Positions 8,318 through 18,212 of a stretch of DNA of 64,000 bases are shown piece by piece. A program made the position numbers and the translations under genes. The notes under the pieces were generated by a model that made no database searches, had not been told where the DNA came from, and worked only from the letters and a program-made list of their open reading frames with translations. Location of the stretch: positions 62,001-126,000 of the forward strand of contig DALYJX010000001.1 of NCBI GenBank assembly GCA_031969655.1. Reading direction: 5' to 3'. Source of the DNA: Microseira sp003486305. Its GTDB lineage: Bacteria; Cyanobacteriota; Cyanobacteriia; Cyanobacteriales; Aerosakkonemataceae. The stretch's first letter is position 1. Each line of letters starts with the position of its first letter.

Positions 8318-9214
8318 ATGACAACGCAAGGGCAAACAGTCAAGCTTCTTGATTACCGCCGAGAGAAGGCATCAGATGCGATTGTGCCTAAACCCGCTGT
8401 TCTCTCAAGTTCAGGATGGGACAGTATCTATTTTGAACTCCATCAACAGCCAAAGTTTGAAACAATCGAGCATCAACATACCATGCACGTTATTGCTTAT
8501 GGTGTTTCCGGCTCCCCATTAGGAGAACGGTGGTTAGATGGAAAGCCCCGAAGAGAGGTGCGGAGCAAAGGAGGTATTGCTATCATCCCAAAAGGTATTG
8601 CCCATCGCTGTAATTGGAATGCCCCAGCCCAGTTTATGGTTTTGGCAATTGAGCCTGCACTTCTATTCCAATTCGGTCAAGATTTGGTTAATTGCGATCG
8701 CATCGAACTCATCCCTCATTTTATGACGGAGCAAGATGCACTGATACAAGGTATCTTCTGTGCATTGAGAGAAGAAATAGAGTCTAGCAAAATTGGTGGT
8801 TATTTGCTGATTGATAGTCTCAAAACAGCATTAGCAATTCACCTATTACGGAACTATTGCACCACGAAACCTAAGCTCTCTAGCTGTGCGGATGGATTAT
8901 CCAAATCAGTGTTGCAACAAGTGATAGAGTATATCAATGAGCATCTCCACCAAGACGTAAAGCTAATTGAGTTGGCAGCGATCGCTCAGATGAGTCCCTA
9001 TCACTTTCTACGTTTGTTCAAGCAAAGTATGAGTGTAACGCCGCATCAGTACATCTTACAGCGTCGGATTGAAAAAGCTAAGTGTCTATTGCAGCATGGC
9101 GAACTCAGCATCGCAGAAGTTGCCGCCAACGTAGGCTTTTGCGTTCAAAGTCACTTTACTCGATATTTCAAGCGCATCGTTGGTGTTACGCCTAAACAAC
9201 TCCTGCAAGCTTAA
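8318..9214 (+). CDS. AraC-family transcriptional regulator
   Basis: I prefer the ATG at 8318 (MTTQGQTVKLLDYRREK), where family similarity begins; the frame is open from an ATG at 8210. This gives about 298 residues. The N-terminal two thirds is a cupin-like sensor (ELHQQPKF, HQHTMHVIAYG, IAIIPKGIAHRCNW). The C-terminal 100 residues hold two AraC HTH motifs (LIELAAIAQMSPYHFLRLFK and IAEVAANVGFCVQSHFTRYF) ending in GVTPKQLLQA. The next gene, a dienelactone hydrolase on the same strand 105 bp away, may be its target. That link is inference. Confidence 0.88.
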   Translation: MTTQGQTVKLLDYRREKASDAIVPKPAVLSSSGWDSIYFELHQQPKFETIEHQHTMHVIAYGVSGSPLGERWLDGKPRREVRSKGGIAIIPKGIAHRCNWNAPAQFMVLAIEPALLFQFGQDLVNCDRIELIPHFMTEQDALIQGIFCALREEIESSKIGGYLLIDSLKTALAIHLLRNYCTTKPKLSSCADGLSKSVLQQVIEYINEHLHQDVKLIELAAIAQMSPYHFLRLFKQSMSVTPHQYILQRRIEKAKCLLQHGELSIAEVAANVGFCVQSHFTRYFKRIVGVTPKQLLQA

Positions 9215-9319
9215 TCGCAATAATTTACCAAAATCCCGCAACTTTTTTCTAGAGTCCTGGATAGCAAGACTTCTAAGCTATCAACAGGCTAGGAAAATTG
9301 AACAGGCGGAGCTGATGAT

Positions 9320-10138
9320 ATGCAAATCGAACAGGCAGAAATGACAAACATCGAAATTAGTACTAGTCACGTCAAAGTACCTAACAACGACTTACAAATC
9401 GATGCTTACTTAGCACAACCAGCTAGCACAGGAACCTTTGGTGCCGTTATAGTTTTTCAAGAAATTTTTGGAGTTAACAGTAACATTAGGGAGATTACTG
9501 AACTAATTGCAAAACAAGGATACGTGGCAGTGGCACCTGCGATGTATCAACGTATTGCTCCCGGTTTTGAGGCTAACTTTAGCCCGAAAGATATTGGGTA
9601 TAGCCCAGAAGCCTATCGGCTTGGCTTGCAATACTATCAACAAGTTAACTATCAAGAAATCTTAAGCGATATTCAAGCGACGATTGCCTATCTAAAAACT
9701 TTACCCAATGTAAAAGCTGATTGCATCGGTGCTATTGGTTTCTGTTTTGGTGGTCATCTTGCCTATATGGCAGCAACGTCACCCGATATCAAAGCAGCAG
9801 CTTCGTTCTACGGGGGTGGAATTACCACTTCTAGTTATGGTGAAGACACTCCAACCCTTAATCGAACATCGGAAATTCAAGGCACTATTTATGCATTTTT
9901 TGGGACAAGAGATTCATTAGTTTCGCAGGAGGAAACCGAGAAAATCGAGGCAGAATTAAAGAAACATAAAATTAATCATCGTATATTCCGATACGATGCA
10001 GGACACGGATTCTTTGCCGGATTCTTTGTAGACAAGTACCCCTGGATGGAGCAGCACCCAAGCTACAACAGAGAGGCGGCTCCTGATGCTTGGAAACACG
10101 TTTTAGAACTTTTTAAAAACAGCTTGTTGTGTCTATAA
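9320..10138 (+). CDS. Dienelactone hydrolase family protein
   Basis: The 272-residue alpha/beta hydrolase has the family nucleophile elbow GFCFGG with Cys142, an acid residue in FFGTRDSLV and the catalytic His in DAGHGFF. The early part has AVIVFQEIFGVNSNIREITE, typical of the family. An internal ATG at 9350 (MTNIEISTSHVKVP) is also a possible start, since family similarity starts there. Dienelactone hydrolases open lactones in aromatic breakdown, but many bacterial relatives have unknown substrates. It is a cytoplasmic enzyme. No pathway partners are seen nearby. Confidence 0.88.
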   Translation: MQIEQAEMTNIEISTSHVKVPNNDLQIDAYLAQPASTGTFGAVIVFQEIFGVNSNIREITELIAKQGYVAVAPAMYQRIAPGFEANFSPKDIGYSPEAYRLGLQYYQQVNYQEILSDIQATIAYLKTLPNVKADCIGAIGFCFGGHLAYMAATSPDIKAAASFYGGGITTSSYGEDTPTLNRTSEIQGTIYAFFGTRDSLVSQEETEKIEAELKKHKINHRIFRYDAGHGFFAGFFVDKYPWMEQHPSYNREAAPDAWKHVLELFKNSLLCL

Positions 10139-10663
10139 AGGAAGCTGGGTAAGGATTGTTATAAATTTACAGATTTTTTGAATTTAAACCCTTGCTCAGT
10201 AAGGCTTACAGAGTTGCTGTATTTAATTTCTGCATAACAGGTACGGAAGAGCCAAAATAGCTTTAGCTAGCACCTCTTTACCAACACCAGCTGCTTGTGC
10301 CGTTGCTTAAAGACTAGGGTAAGTCTCAACAGTCTTAACGCTGCCAATCCTGAAAAATTTATTAGGTGGAAACGTAGAATTATTTGGAGCGTCAACTTCA
10401 GATGCCGATACCTCAGTACAGGCATCTGAGCAGCGATTCTCTTTCATCATTTGTCGTCGATGACCAGGCGGCATCCGCTTTGACATAAATAAAATGCTCT
10501 ACTCTTGTACTTATTAAATTAGTTTTAACTAAAGTCAAAAAAAACGAAACTTACCGAATATATTCCGCTCCTACCGTCGCGGAGCGAGCAAAACTTGTCA
10601 TGCAATTCACCGACATCCGCTACAAAAAAGTCAGTGAATATTCCTTCATAGGAGATTGAAACA
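10139..10663. other. Intergenic region with a decayed short frame and a hairpin
   Basis: On the minus strand a 59-codon frame runs from an ATG at 10486 to a stop at 10307. It reads MSKRMPPGHRRQ at its start, and the frame stays protein-like (ATAQAAGVGKEVLAKAI) beyond the stop. No ribosome site is seen, so it is more likely a decayed gene. A 9-bp inverted repeat, TCAGATGCC at 10398 and its complement at 10421, lies within it. Confidence 0.35.
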
Positions 10664-11203
10664 ATGACCGTTGAAACTATCAACGCGACACTCTTTCCCG
10701 TGTTTTTATTCATCGTTTTCTTCAGTACCGCTTGCTGCTTCCTTTACAATCCTGCCTTCACAGATTGCAATCACCACTCTACTGTTTTCACTACTTTTTC
10801 TGACTCCAAAGCTATTACCGCAAAGAACGAAATCTCATGCCCACCTTCATCTTCATCGACCGTTGAAACCCCGGAAACTTTGGCTCAAAAACTTCCAGCG
10901 GTAGAACCTCTACAGCTGATACCTGAAGCAGTCACTATCAATACTCAGTTGATTACTTTTCGACAAGCCCGAAAGATTGCCAGTGCCATCAAGAAAGCCG
11001 ACCCTTCACTCGGCATACAGCAGAGAGTAAATGGCTCTGATGCTAGCGTCGAATGGTTGCGAATCCAAATTAAAAACCGTTTAGAACAAGCACCAGAACT
11101 GGTGACTCCGATTATTCTTGAACTGGCTCCTGCTGCGTTTGGAATTCAATCACAGTCTGCAAAAACTTCTCGTTCCAACCCTCATCAGCCAAAAGCTAGT
11201 TAA
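10664..11203 (+). CDS. Hypothetical single-pass membrane protein
   Basis: The ATG at 10664 follows AGGAGA at a good distance. Residues about 9-31 are strongly hydrophobic (LFPVFLFIVFFSTACCFLY) and could be a membrane anchor or signal. A polar, Ser/Thr/Pro-rich linker follows. The C-terminal half is helical (FRQARKIASAIKKADPSLGI, then LRIQIKNRLEQAPEL) and may be a small DNA- or protein-binding domain. No family was recognised. The gene stands alone ahead of the recombinase on the opposite strand. Confidence 0.6.
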   Translation: MTVETINATLFPVFLFIVFFSTACCFLYNPAFTDCNHHSTVFTTFSDSKAITAKNEISCPPSSSSTVETPETLAQKLPAVEPLQLIPEAVTINTQLITFRQARKIASAIKKADPSLGIQQRVNGSDASVEWLRIQIKNRLEQAPELVTPIILELAPAAFGIQSQSAKTSRSNPHQPKAS

Positions 11204-11433
11204 CATTATCCTTATCCTTGAGAGATTGCTTGACCTATTTCTCTTCAAAATTATCATCACAAGTCGTTCGTTTTGACTCCAACAGCGTCACCCAAAACTG
11301 ATTTTGTACCACTAAAACATCAATCCGACCCCCATCTAGATATCAGTCTAGACATTGTTATCTGGTCTAATCACCCCTTGGGTGACGAGCAAAGCAAAGA
11401 TTTTCTGACCCACCTTTTCTTTTTCTTTCCATA

Positions 11434-12111
11434 CTACAACTCGTATTTGGGAGCCGTTTTTTTTGGCATTTCGTCAGTCATGGACGATAAATCTAGGTTT
11501 TGGTCAGCAGGATCGGTAAATGTGTCTTTTCCGATCGGGGAAAGCATCGACAAAGACGCGATCGCTCCGGTGACTTGGTTGGGGTGGACTTCTAAATATC
11601 TCTGCAATTGCTCTAGGTTTCGATGTCCGGAAATTTCTTGAATGATTCTCAAGGGAATTCCGGCGTTGCTCATCTGGGTGAGGGCGGTACGGCGGAAGGA
11701 ATGGGTGGAAACGCCTTCAATGCCGATGCGATCGCAGGCTTCTCTTAAAAAGCGGGCGGCGGTGTCGGGATGAAGGTAGCCGCAGTAGCGACCGGGAAAT
11801 AGGTAAATCCTGCCTGCAAGCTTGCGGTAAGCTTTCAGGATGATTCGCAAGTCTTCTAGCACGGGGATGTTGCGGGTGGCGAGTTTACCTTTGGTATTGC
11901 TTTTGCGGACGATGAGGACGGAACGCACTTCGCCAGCGCGGTTGTAAACGTCTTCGGTAAGCAGGGTACAAGCTTCGGCGATCCGACAGGCGCTAAATAA
12001 GCAAACGGCGAATAGGGTGCGGTCTCGTTCGTTGGTTAGCCCCTGGTTAAATAGCAGCTCGATTTCTTGGGGCGTGAGAATTTTGGATTGTCCGTAGCGA
12101 TTGATTTTCAT
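11434..12111 (-). CDS. Short tyrosine recombinase/integrase
   Basis: The 225-residue protein holds only the catalytic domain of a tyrosine recombinase. Visible residues are Arg43 (ACRIAEA), His137 and Arg140 (HSFRR), His163 (GHRNLEQLQRYLE) and the nucleophile Tyr172; a Lys in SNTKGK fits the beta-hairpin lysine. The usual N-terminal core-binding domain is missing, a form seen in small recombinases of cyanobacterial plasmids. It may resolve multimers or move cassettes. The last 45 residues are polar and unlike the family. The minus-strand frame at 12118-12360 ends just upstream. Confidence 0.85.
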   Translation of the reverse strand: MKINRYGQSKILTPQEIELLFNQGLTNERDRTLFAVCLFSACRIAEACTLLTEDVYNRAGEVRSVLIVRKSNTKGKLATRNIPVLEDLRIILKAYRKLAGRIYLFPGRYCGYLHPDTAARFLREACDRIGIEGVSTHSFRRTALTQMSNAGIPLRIIQEISGHRNLEQLQRYLEVHPNQVTGAIASLSMLSPIGKDTFTDPADQNLDLSSMTDEMPKKTAPKYEL

Positions 12112-12117
12112 CTTTAA

Positions 12118-12360
12118 TTAAACCCCAGTTCTTCCCCTGTCTCTGTGACAGGGTAGATACCTAAAACGATAGTCTCCCATAGAGAAGAGGTCAATTTCTA
12201 GGGGGTCATGGGATGACAAATTAATGTCACAAATAGAAGTGATCGCTTCTGCTCTTGATGGAACCCTTGAACCTGCTTTAACTATCAATGAGATGCTATC
12301 GGTAAGCTGAAGATTAACGATCGGAAATTGCCACGAGGGTGTTATTTTTATCGACACCAA
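12118..12360 (-). CDS. Small hypothetical protein, doubtful
   Basis: An 80-codon frame starts at TTG 12360 or GTG 12357 just after an in-frame stop and ends 6 bp before the recombinase gene on the same strand. The product (ITPSWQFPIVNLQLTDSISL, then CDINLSSHDPLEIDLFSMGD) is of mixed composition with no family match. The tight spacing would fit an operon with the recombinase. No clear ribosome site was seen. Confidence 0.3.
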   Translation of the reverse strand: MVSIKITPSWQFPIVNLQLTDSISLIVKAGSRVPSRAEAITSICDINLSSHDPLEIDLFSMGDYRFRYLPCHRDRGRTGV

Positions 12361-12647
12361 ATTTCAGCCACATAAAATATCCAAAAGTGAAGTAGTTGCG
12401 TGTTGATAGTCAGTAGAACGAGCAACACCCTGCCAAACCTGGTTGTCCAGGTCATCTCATGTCCACTGGGGTTAATAATTTATTAATATTTTAATATTTT
12501 TTATCGACTGATGTTCAGTCTCTAAGCGAAATCTACTTGTTCGTAATAACCCTCTTCTTCAAGGAGTGATTCTATTTAATGCAGAAAATCAGATTAAGGA
12601 ATATACTATCTGCACGGTAGATTGCAAACGTTATCATCATCTGGTAT

Positions 12648-13487
12648 ATGGCTTTTGATGTTGAGAATAAAATCATCGTTTTTGACACGACCCTGCGAGA
12701 TGGAGAATTGATGCCGGGGGTGCAAATGAATGTGGAACAAAAAGTAGAATTAGCTCGATTTCTAGAAACGATGAGGGTTGATGTAATTGAAGTGGGGTAT
12801 CCAGGTGCTTTCGAGAAAGATTTTGAAGCTGTCTTCCAAGTTGCTCAACTTGTTAAAGAATCGATTATTTGCGTTTTAGCCAGCGATAAACCGGAAGAAA
12901 TCGTTACGGCGGCTGAGGCAATTCAACCTGCCGCTCGTGGTAGAATTCACCTTTATACGCCCGTGAATTTGAGACATATTGCAGCTGGGAGCGAAGCAGA
13001 AACGCTCTCTCGTATTCGCGAAAGCATTACCAAAGCGAGAAGCTATTGTGCAGATGTGGAATGGTCGGCGTTTGATGCTACTAGAAGCGAACCGGGCTTT
13101 TTGTGTCAAGCGGTGGAAACAGCAATTTCAAGCGGAGCTACGACCATTAGTATTCCTGATAGTATGGGAGGAGCTTCTCCTTCTTCATTTGCTGAATTAA
13201 TTGAAATGCTGCGGCAGAAAGTGGAGAATATCGATCTCATCGTACTGTCGGTTCACTGCCATGATGATTTAGGTTTGGCTGTGGAAAATTCAATAGCTGC
13301 ACTAGAGCGGGGTGCCAGACAAATTGAATGTTCCATCAATGGGTTAGGAGCGAGAAAAGGAAATGCTGATTTGGCAGAAGTGGTGAGAAGAGTTGCCCAA
13401 ATGCCAAACTACTATACAGATGTGGATTTAGGCCAATTAGAAAAAGCTTCGGAATTAGTAAAACAGATGGTAGTTCAAGGGTACTAA
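12648..13487 (+). CDS. Stand-alone LeuA/HMGL-like TIM-barrel acyltransferase
   Basis: This 279-residue protein is the catalytic barrel of the isopropylmalate/homocitrate synthase family. It has DTTLRDGE near residue 13, the metal-site motif VHCHDDLG near 201, and INGLGARKGNADLAEV near 227, in place of the usual GxGERxGN. LeuA proteins are about 500 residues or more, with a regulatory dimer domain for leucine feedback; that domain is absent here. The residue after RDGE is Leu where LeuA usually has Gln. A variant or specialised aldol-type condensation is likely, with unknown substrate. No leucine genes are nearby. Confidence 0.8.
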   Translation: MAFDVENKIIVFDTTLRDGELMPGVQMNVEQKVELARFLETMRVDVIEVGYPGAFEKDFEAVFQVAQLVKESIICVLASDKPEEIVTAAEAIQPAARGRIHLYTPVNLRHIAAGSEAETLSRIRESITKARSYCADVEWSAFDATRSEPGFLCQAVETAISSGATTISIPDSMGGASPSSFAELIEMLRQKVENIDLIVLSVHCHDDLGLAVENSIAALERGARQIECSINGLGARKGNADLAEVVRRVAQMPNYYTDVDLGQLEKASELVKQMVVQGY

Positions 13488-14169
13488 GCTAAGAAAATCA
13501 ATGGTTTGAGCAATTAAGCATGACTTAACCGCCTTGGCGCTTGCGATAATATCTGAAAGATCTGCATAGTCAAACAAATTTGACTAACTCTATCTCTAAA
13601 GGTAGTAGACTTAGAAACTTTATTCATCAAGAGATATATCATTAGTGAGAGCCGAGCGCATCTTTATTAACGGAGTAGAGAAATGTTATCAAACCTCTGC
13701 CTTTTGAAGAGCAAAGAAATCAGTCTGTTGAGGTAGCAAACTCATCCTTATGAATTGTGATAATAGGAGCAAGATAAAGCCCTATAAAACTTATATAACT
13801 AACATATCTATCAAAACCATTTAACCTATCTGTTTTGAACGGATAGGTTTTATTATTACCAATTTTTTGGGGGATATATGTAATAACAAATGGCAATAGA
13901 AATATAAAATATTCCGGAGTAATTTTTAACTTTTTAGTACTACTACTATTACCAACCTAAATATTATAAATAGTAACTTGAGTTAATAGTTATCCAGCCT
14001 TAGAACTCGTTTCGGGATGATTTCGACCTGCGACTTGCGGCAAAATCCCGATGCCAGCCCAGCATTCGTGGCCGTGAGCCGACCGCATACGAGTGACGCA
14101 GAGAAACCCACATACGGGCTCGCGTTCTTGATGCACCAATCGATCGACACTTACCAAGGGGGAGTTACA
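13488..14169. other. AT-rich intergenic region
   Basis: No gene was seen between the LeuA-like gene and the glycosyltransferase apart from the hairpin at 13823-13855. The base composition changes sharply near 14010: the line 13921-13980 has 12 G+C in 60, and 15121-15180 has 38 in 60. The open frame upstream of 14170 is not family-like. Confidence 0.4.
13823..13855 (+). terminator. Rho-independent-type hairpin
   Basis: AACCTATC at 13823-13830 pairs with GATAGGTT at 13842-13849. Two more pairs (one G-U) close a seven-base loop, and TTTATTATT follows. It is 330 bp past the LeuA-like gene, so it may end a long leader or a small RNA rather than that gene. Confidence 0.55.
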
Positions 14170-15408
14170 ATGCGCGTTCTATTGTCAACAATTGGGTCGC
14201 GGGGCGACGTTCAGCCGCTGGTGGCGCTGGCGTTGGCGTTGAGGAACCTCGGTCAAGAAGTTCACCTGTGCGTACCCCCCGACTTCCGCGACTGGATCGA
14301 GAGTCTGGGAATGCCCGTCACACCCATTGGACCCTTCCTGCGATCGACCGGAAAAGCCAACCCATCGGCAGCCCTACCCACGCCCGAGCAGCGGCGTCAG
14401 ATGATGGAAGGCACTCTGGCAATCCAATTCGAGACGATCGCGGCAGCAGCTTTTGGCTGCGATATCATCGTGGGAGCAACAGCCCTCCAGATCGCCGCGC
14501 CCTCAGTAGCAGAGCGGATGGGCATCCCGTACATCTTCGCCGCCTACTGCCCGACCGTTCTGCCATCGCCGCACCACGCGCCGCCCGTACTGGTCATGCT
14601 GGGAGACACGTCGGCACGCGCAATGGTCGACTACCGCGAACTCTGGGATCTGGATGCACGGCGCTGGAACGATATGTGGGGTGTCCTGCTTAACTCCCAT
14701 CGGGCATCACTCGGCCTTAGAGCGGTCAATGATGTACGCAGCTACATCTTAACCGATCGGCCCTGGCTGGCTGCCGACCCGACGTTGGCACCCTGGCCCG
14801 ACCCCGCAGACCGAGCCGTGTTTCAGACCGGAGCCTGGATACTGCCGGATGAGCGTCCACTATCCCCCGAACTCTCGGCGTTCCTCGACGCTGGCTCCCC
14901 ACCCGTCTACTTCGGCTTCGGCAGCATCCGCGCGCCGGAAAACCTCAGCCAGGTGATAATTAACTCGGCCCGTGCGCTCAAACGTCGTGCGATCGTGTCG
15001 CGTGGTTGGGCTGACTTGTCTGTCGTAGACAACGAGCCGGACTGCTTGGTCATCGGCGAGGTCAACCAACAGGCGCTGTTCAAACGAGTCGCCGCCGTCG
15101 TCCACCACGGCGGCGCGGGCACCACGACCGCAGCCGCGCGAGCAGGTGCGCCACAAGTGGTCATACCGCAGTATTACGACCAGCACTACTGGGCTGGTCG
15201 CATCCACCACCTGGGCATCGGAACCGCACACGAAGGAGGCACACCGACCACCGAGGAGCTGACGAGCGCTATGCGGCACGCACTCCAGCCCGATGTGGCT
15301 GCCCGTGCCCGATCCATCGCCACCGCCGTACACAGCAATGGCGCACTCCTCGCCGCCCAGCGCTTGATAACCGCCGACAAAGAGGACGCACTCCAAAAGC
15401 GATTCTAA
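14170..15408 (+). CDS. GT1-family glycosyltransferase (UGT/GtfE-like)
   Basis: I place the start at ATG 14170 behind GGGGGAG, where the family begins (MRVLLSTIGSRGDVQPLVALA); the frame is open from 14017. The 412-residue protein has the N-terminal acceptor domain and the C-terminal nucleotide-sugar motif VHHGGAGTT with His312, followed by GAPQVVIPQYYDQHYWA. These enzymes move a sugar from an NDP-sugar to sterols, flavonoids, macrolides or glycopeptides. The gene is far richer in G+C than its surroundings and has a matching codon bias, which points to recent transfer. The acceptor cannot be told from sequence. Confidence 0.88.
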   Translation: MRVLLSTIGSRGDVQPLVALALALRNLGQEVHLCVPPDFRDWIESLGMPVTPIGPFLRSTGKANPSAALPTPEQRRQMMEGTLAIQFETIAAAAFGCDIIVGATALQIAAPSVAERMGIPYIFAAYCPTVLPSPHHAPPVLVMLGDTSARAMVDYRELWDLDARRWNDMWGVLLNSHRASLGLRAVNDVRSYILTDRPWLAADPTLAPWPDPADRAVFQTGAWILPDERPLSPELSAFLDAGSPPVYFGFGSIRAPENLSQVIINSARALKRRAIVSRGWADLSVVDNEPDCLVIGEVNQQALFKRVAAVVHHGGAGTTTAAARAGAPQVVIPQYYDQHYWAGRIHHLGIGTAHEGGTPTTEELTSAMRHALQPDVAARARSIATAVHSNGALLAAQRLITADKEDALQKRF

Positions 15409-15524
15409 TTAGAAAATTGCCCAAATTTAGATGATTTAAGGCGAAAATTACCACAGGTTCAAGGGTTCTCTCTGACCAGAAGCGATCGCTTCTATTTGTG
15501 GATGGGATTACATCATCTTCCCCA

Positions 15525-18131
15525 TTATAAAATTTCTACATACCCTTCTGTTCCATGCACGCGAATTCGTTGTTTATCTTCGATCAGTTTGGTAGCATTA
15601 TCCACTCCGACAACTGCTGGTAAGCCATATTCACGTGCGATAACTGCTCCGTGGGTCATCAGTCCACCAACTTCGGTGACTAGACCTTTTATGGATACAA
15701 ACAATGGTGTCCAGCTAGGGTCAGTAAAGGAGGTAACTAATATATCTCCATCTTCGAGATCGGCATCTTCCATATTTAAGATGACACGCGCTCGTCCCTC
15801 TATAATTCCGGAAGAAACAGATAGACCTACAATAGCTGCGGCTGGGAGATTTTCTCGTTTGTACTTACCTGCAACGATCTCACCATCAGACGTAATGACA
15901 CGTGGGGGAGTTAGTTTTTCATACAATTTGTACTCGTCTTTTCGGGTGTTGACGATCTGGTAATCCAGTTTATTTGTACTTACGACTTCGCGAAATTCTT
16001 CAAACGTGAGATAGTAGATATCTTCTTTTTCATGAATAACGTTGGCTTGTACGAGTTGTTCGGCTTCTTTCAGTAAAGCCTGCTTATAAACAAAGTAGCG
16101 ATTAATCATGCCGTATTTTGGATATTCGCGATAACCGATGAAATTCCGAACTAGGCTAATCATTCGTTTTGTTTCTTTGGCTTTTTGTTCGCCATCGGGT
16201 AATTGCTTCAATCGATCTAATAACTCTTGTTCTTTTTGCAAAGCTGACTGTCGCCCTTGCTCAAATTTGCGATCGCTTTCACCAGGCTCAAAATTTTTGA
16301 TGTTATTGAGAATCATGGGGACAATTGCCGTTGGTTTTTCGGTCCAACGAATTCTCGTGATATCGATTTCCCCAACACATCGCATTCCGTATTTGTTGAG
16401 ATAAGCATTGATAGCGTCTTGGGTTTCCTGTCCACCATTAAATTGAACCAGTTCATCCAAAAAGCGATCGTCTTTTACCTGTTGTAAATACGCAATTACT
16501 TCCGGATAAGGACGAATCACATCTGCGACATTCAATAGTGCCAGACCCATAGACGAAGTAATATTGTTTGGTACAGATTGAGAAAGCGTATCTGCTACGT
16601 TTTTTTCACCTAACCACTCGTTCATTTTTTCATTGAGCCATGATGAAGCATTCATAGCAGTCATAATCACACCAAAACTTTGTGGAGCGGATAAACTATT
16701 CTTTAATTTCTGAATGTCTTCCCGAATAAAATCAAATAGAGCCGCTCCTGACTTTGTTTGGATGTGATGTTTTAACTCATCTATCGATGCTTGATTACTC
16801 TTAATCAAATCATAAACGATTGTCGGATCGTATTCGTTTAGTGTTTGAAAATCCGCAGGCGACGAACCTTTATTGCTTGTACCAGAACTCTGTTCTTTGT
16901 GGTCATCTGGTAACGATTGTATAAAATCTCCCCGCTCCAGGATGGTCGTGAGGGCGTCTTTTATGAGCGGATCGGATTTGACCAGGACATTTACTAGAAT
17001 GTTTCTTCTGACAGGAGAAGCCAGATCATCAGTGATATCAACAAACAACCTTCCGCCCGCTTGATACATGAGTCGAGCAGCTGTTAACTGGAAAAAAGAC
17101 AATCCCAATGGCTTCATGGGATCAGTCATCATTTGTTGATGACCGACAGATATATAAACGTGATTTTCCCGATCGTTTGCTACAGGGATGGGGTATAAAG
17201 TAGTGATGGGACGACTCTGGACAATATAAAATGTATCGTCAACCAAGCACCATTCGATGTCCTGTGGGTAGCCGAAATGTTCTTCGATCTTTCTGCCCAT
17301 GCGCTCAAGCTGCAAAATCTGCTCATCCGTCAGCACTTGCCTATTCTGCTGCTCAGGCTCAATCTCCTGTTCTTTCGTACCGCCATCTTTTAAGGCATAA
17401 ATAGCCAGTTTCTTGGTGGAGATCTTCTTATCGATAATCTTGCCGTTGCACACTTTATAGATATCAGCATTCACCAGACCAGAGACCAATGCCTCACCAA
17501 GTCCGAAGCCTGCATCAATGGATAATACTTTCCGATTAGAAGTAACGGGATCGGCAGTAAACAAAATTCCTGCCACCTGCGGAAAGACCATCTTTTGAAC
17601 AACCACAGACAGGTAGACTTTACGGTGGTCGAAGCCGTTTTGAAGGCGGTAAATTACTGCCCTTTCGGTAAATAGCGATGCCCAGCACTTGCTGATATGA
17701 TGATAGATTGCCTTCTTGCCGATAATGTTCAGATACGTATCTTGCTGACCTGCAAAGGAGGCTGTCGGTAAATCCTCGGCAGTTGCGCTGGATCGGACTG
17801 CATAAGTATTTTTTTCTCCCAGCCTGGAGAGAAAGCGGGCGATTTCTTCATTAATATCTTCAGGGATGGCTATCCCTTCGATGACTCTGCGAATCTCGCC
17901 GCTAAGTTCGCTGATTTTATCCCGGTCATTCACCTTTAGGAGCGATAATCGAGCGAGTAATTCGTTAATCGACGACGTGATTCTTTTAAAGGCTTCAGTA
18001 GAAATACAAAAGCCATCTGGTACGAGTATTCCTTCAATCCTAGAAAGTTCCCCCAGGGAAGCGCCTTTCCCCCCAACAGCCATGATTTTTGTTTGGTCAA
18101 TGTCCTGAAAACTAAGCACATAAGAACTCAT
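15525..18131 (-). CDS. rph: Rifampicin phosphotransferase/PEP synthase-like protein
   Basis: The 868-residue protein matches the layout of rifamycin phosphotransferases: N-terminal ATP-grasp domain (GGKGASLGELSRI near residue 20, VRSSATAEDLPTASFAGQQDT near 112), a middle substrate-binding region, and a C-terminal swivelling His domain with GGLMTHGAVIAREYG, where His827 would carry the phosphate. PEP synthases share both end domains but have a PEP-binding barrel, which I do not see. The length fits the 865-870 residue Rph family of Listeria and Bacillus. Rph inactivates rifamycins by phosphorylation at C21. Some relatives have other substrates, so the antibiotic role is inference. It converges on the glycosyltransferase gene. 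Confidence 0.78.
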   Translation of the reverse strand: MSSYVLSFQDIDQTKIMAVGGKGASLGELSRIEGILVPDGFCISTEAFKRITSSINELLARLSLLKVNDRDKISELSGEIRRVIEGIAIPEDINEEIARFLSRLGEKNTYAVRSSATAEDLPTASFAGQQDTYLNIIGKKAIYHHISKCWASLFTERAVIYRLQNGFDHRKVYLSVVVQKMVFPQVAGILFTADPVTSNRKVLSIDAGFGLGEALVSGLVNADIYKVCNGKIIDKKISTKKLAIYALKDGGTKEQEIEPEQQNRQVLTDEQILQLERMGRKIEEHFGYPQDIEWCLVDDTFYIVQSRPITTLYPIPVANDRENHVYISVGHQQMMTDPMKPLGLSFFQLTAARLMYQAGGRLFVDITDDLASPVRRNILVNVLVKSDPLIKDALTTILERGDFIQSLPDDHKEQSSGTSNKGSSPADFQTLNEYDPTIVYDLIKSNQASIDELKHHIQTKSGAALFDFIREDIQKLKNSLSAPQSFGVIMTAMNASSWLNEKMNEWLGEKNVADTLSQSVPNNITSSMGLALLNVADVIRPYPEVIAYLQQVKDDRFLDELVQFNGGQETQDAINAYLNKYGMRCVGEIDITRIRWTEKPTAIVPMILNNIKNFEPGESDRKFEQGRQSALQKEQELLDRLKQLPDGEQKAKETKRMISLVRNFIGYREYPKYGMINRYFVYKQALLKEAEQLVQANVIHEKEDIYYLTFEEFREVVSTNKLDYQIVNTRKDEYKLYEKLTPPRVITSDGEIVAGKYKRENLPAAAIVGLSVSSGIIEGRARVILNMEDADLEDGDILVTSFTDPSWTPLFVSIKGLVTEVGGLMTHGAVIAREYGLPAVVGVDNATKLIEDKQRIRVHGTEGYVEIL

Positions 18132-18212
18132 ATATTTACCTCGAAGATCGCGCTAGCTGTTGTCTAGAGACTGAAATGCCTACCACACCTGAATTTTGAG
18201 CCAAGGACATGG

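Noticed and set aside
11273..11641. Rightward 122-codon frame
   Set aside because: It lies mostly opposite the recombinase catalytic domain and its product is low in family-like features.
14268..15396. Several frames in the glycosyltransferase gene on both strands
   Set aside because: They are shadows caused by the high G+C content, which has few stop codons.
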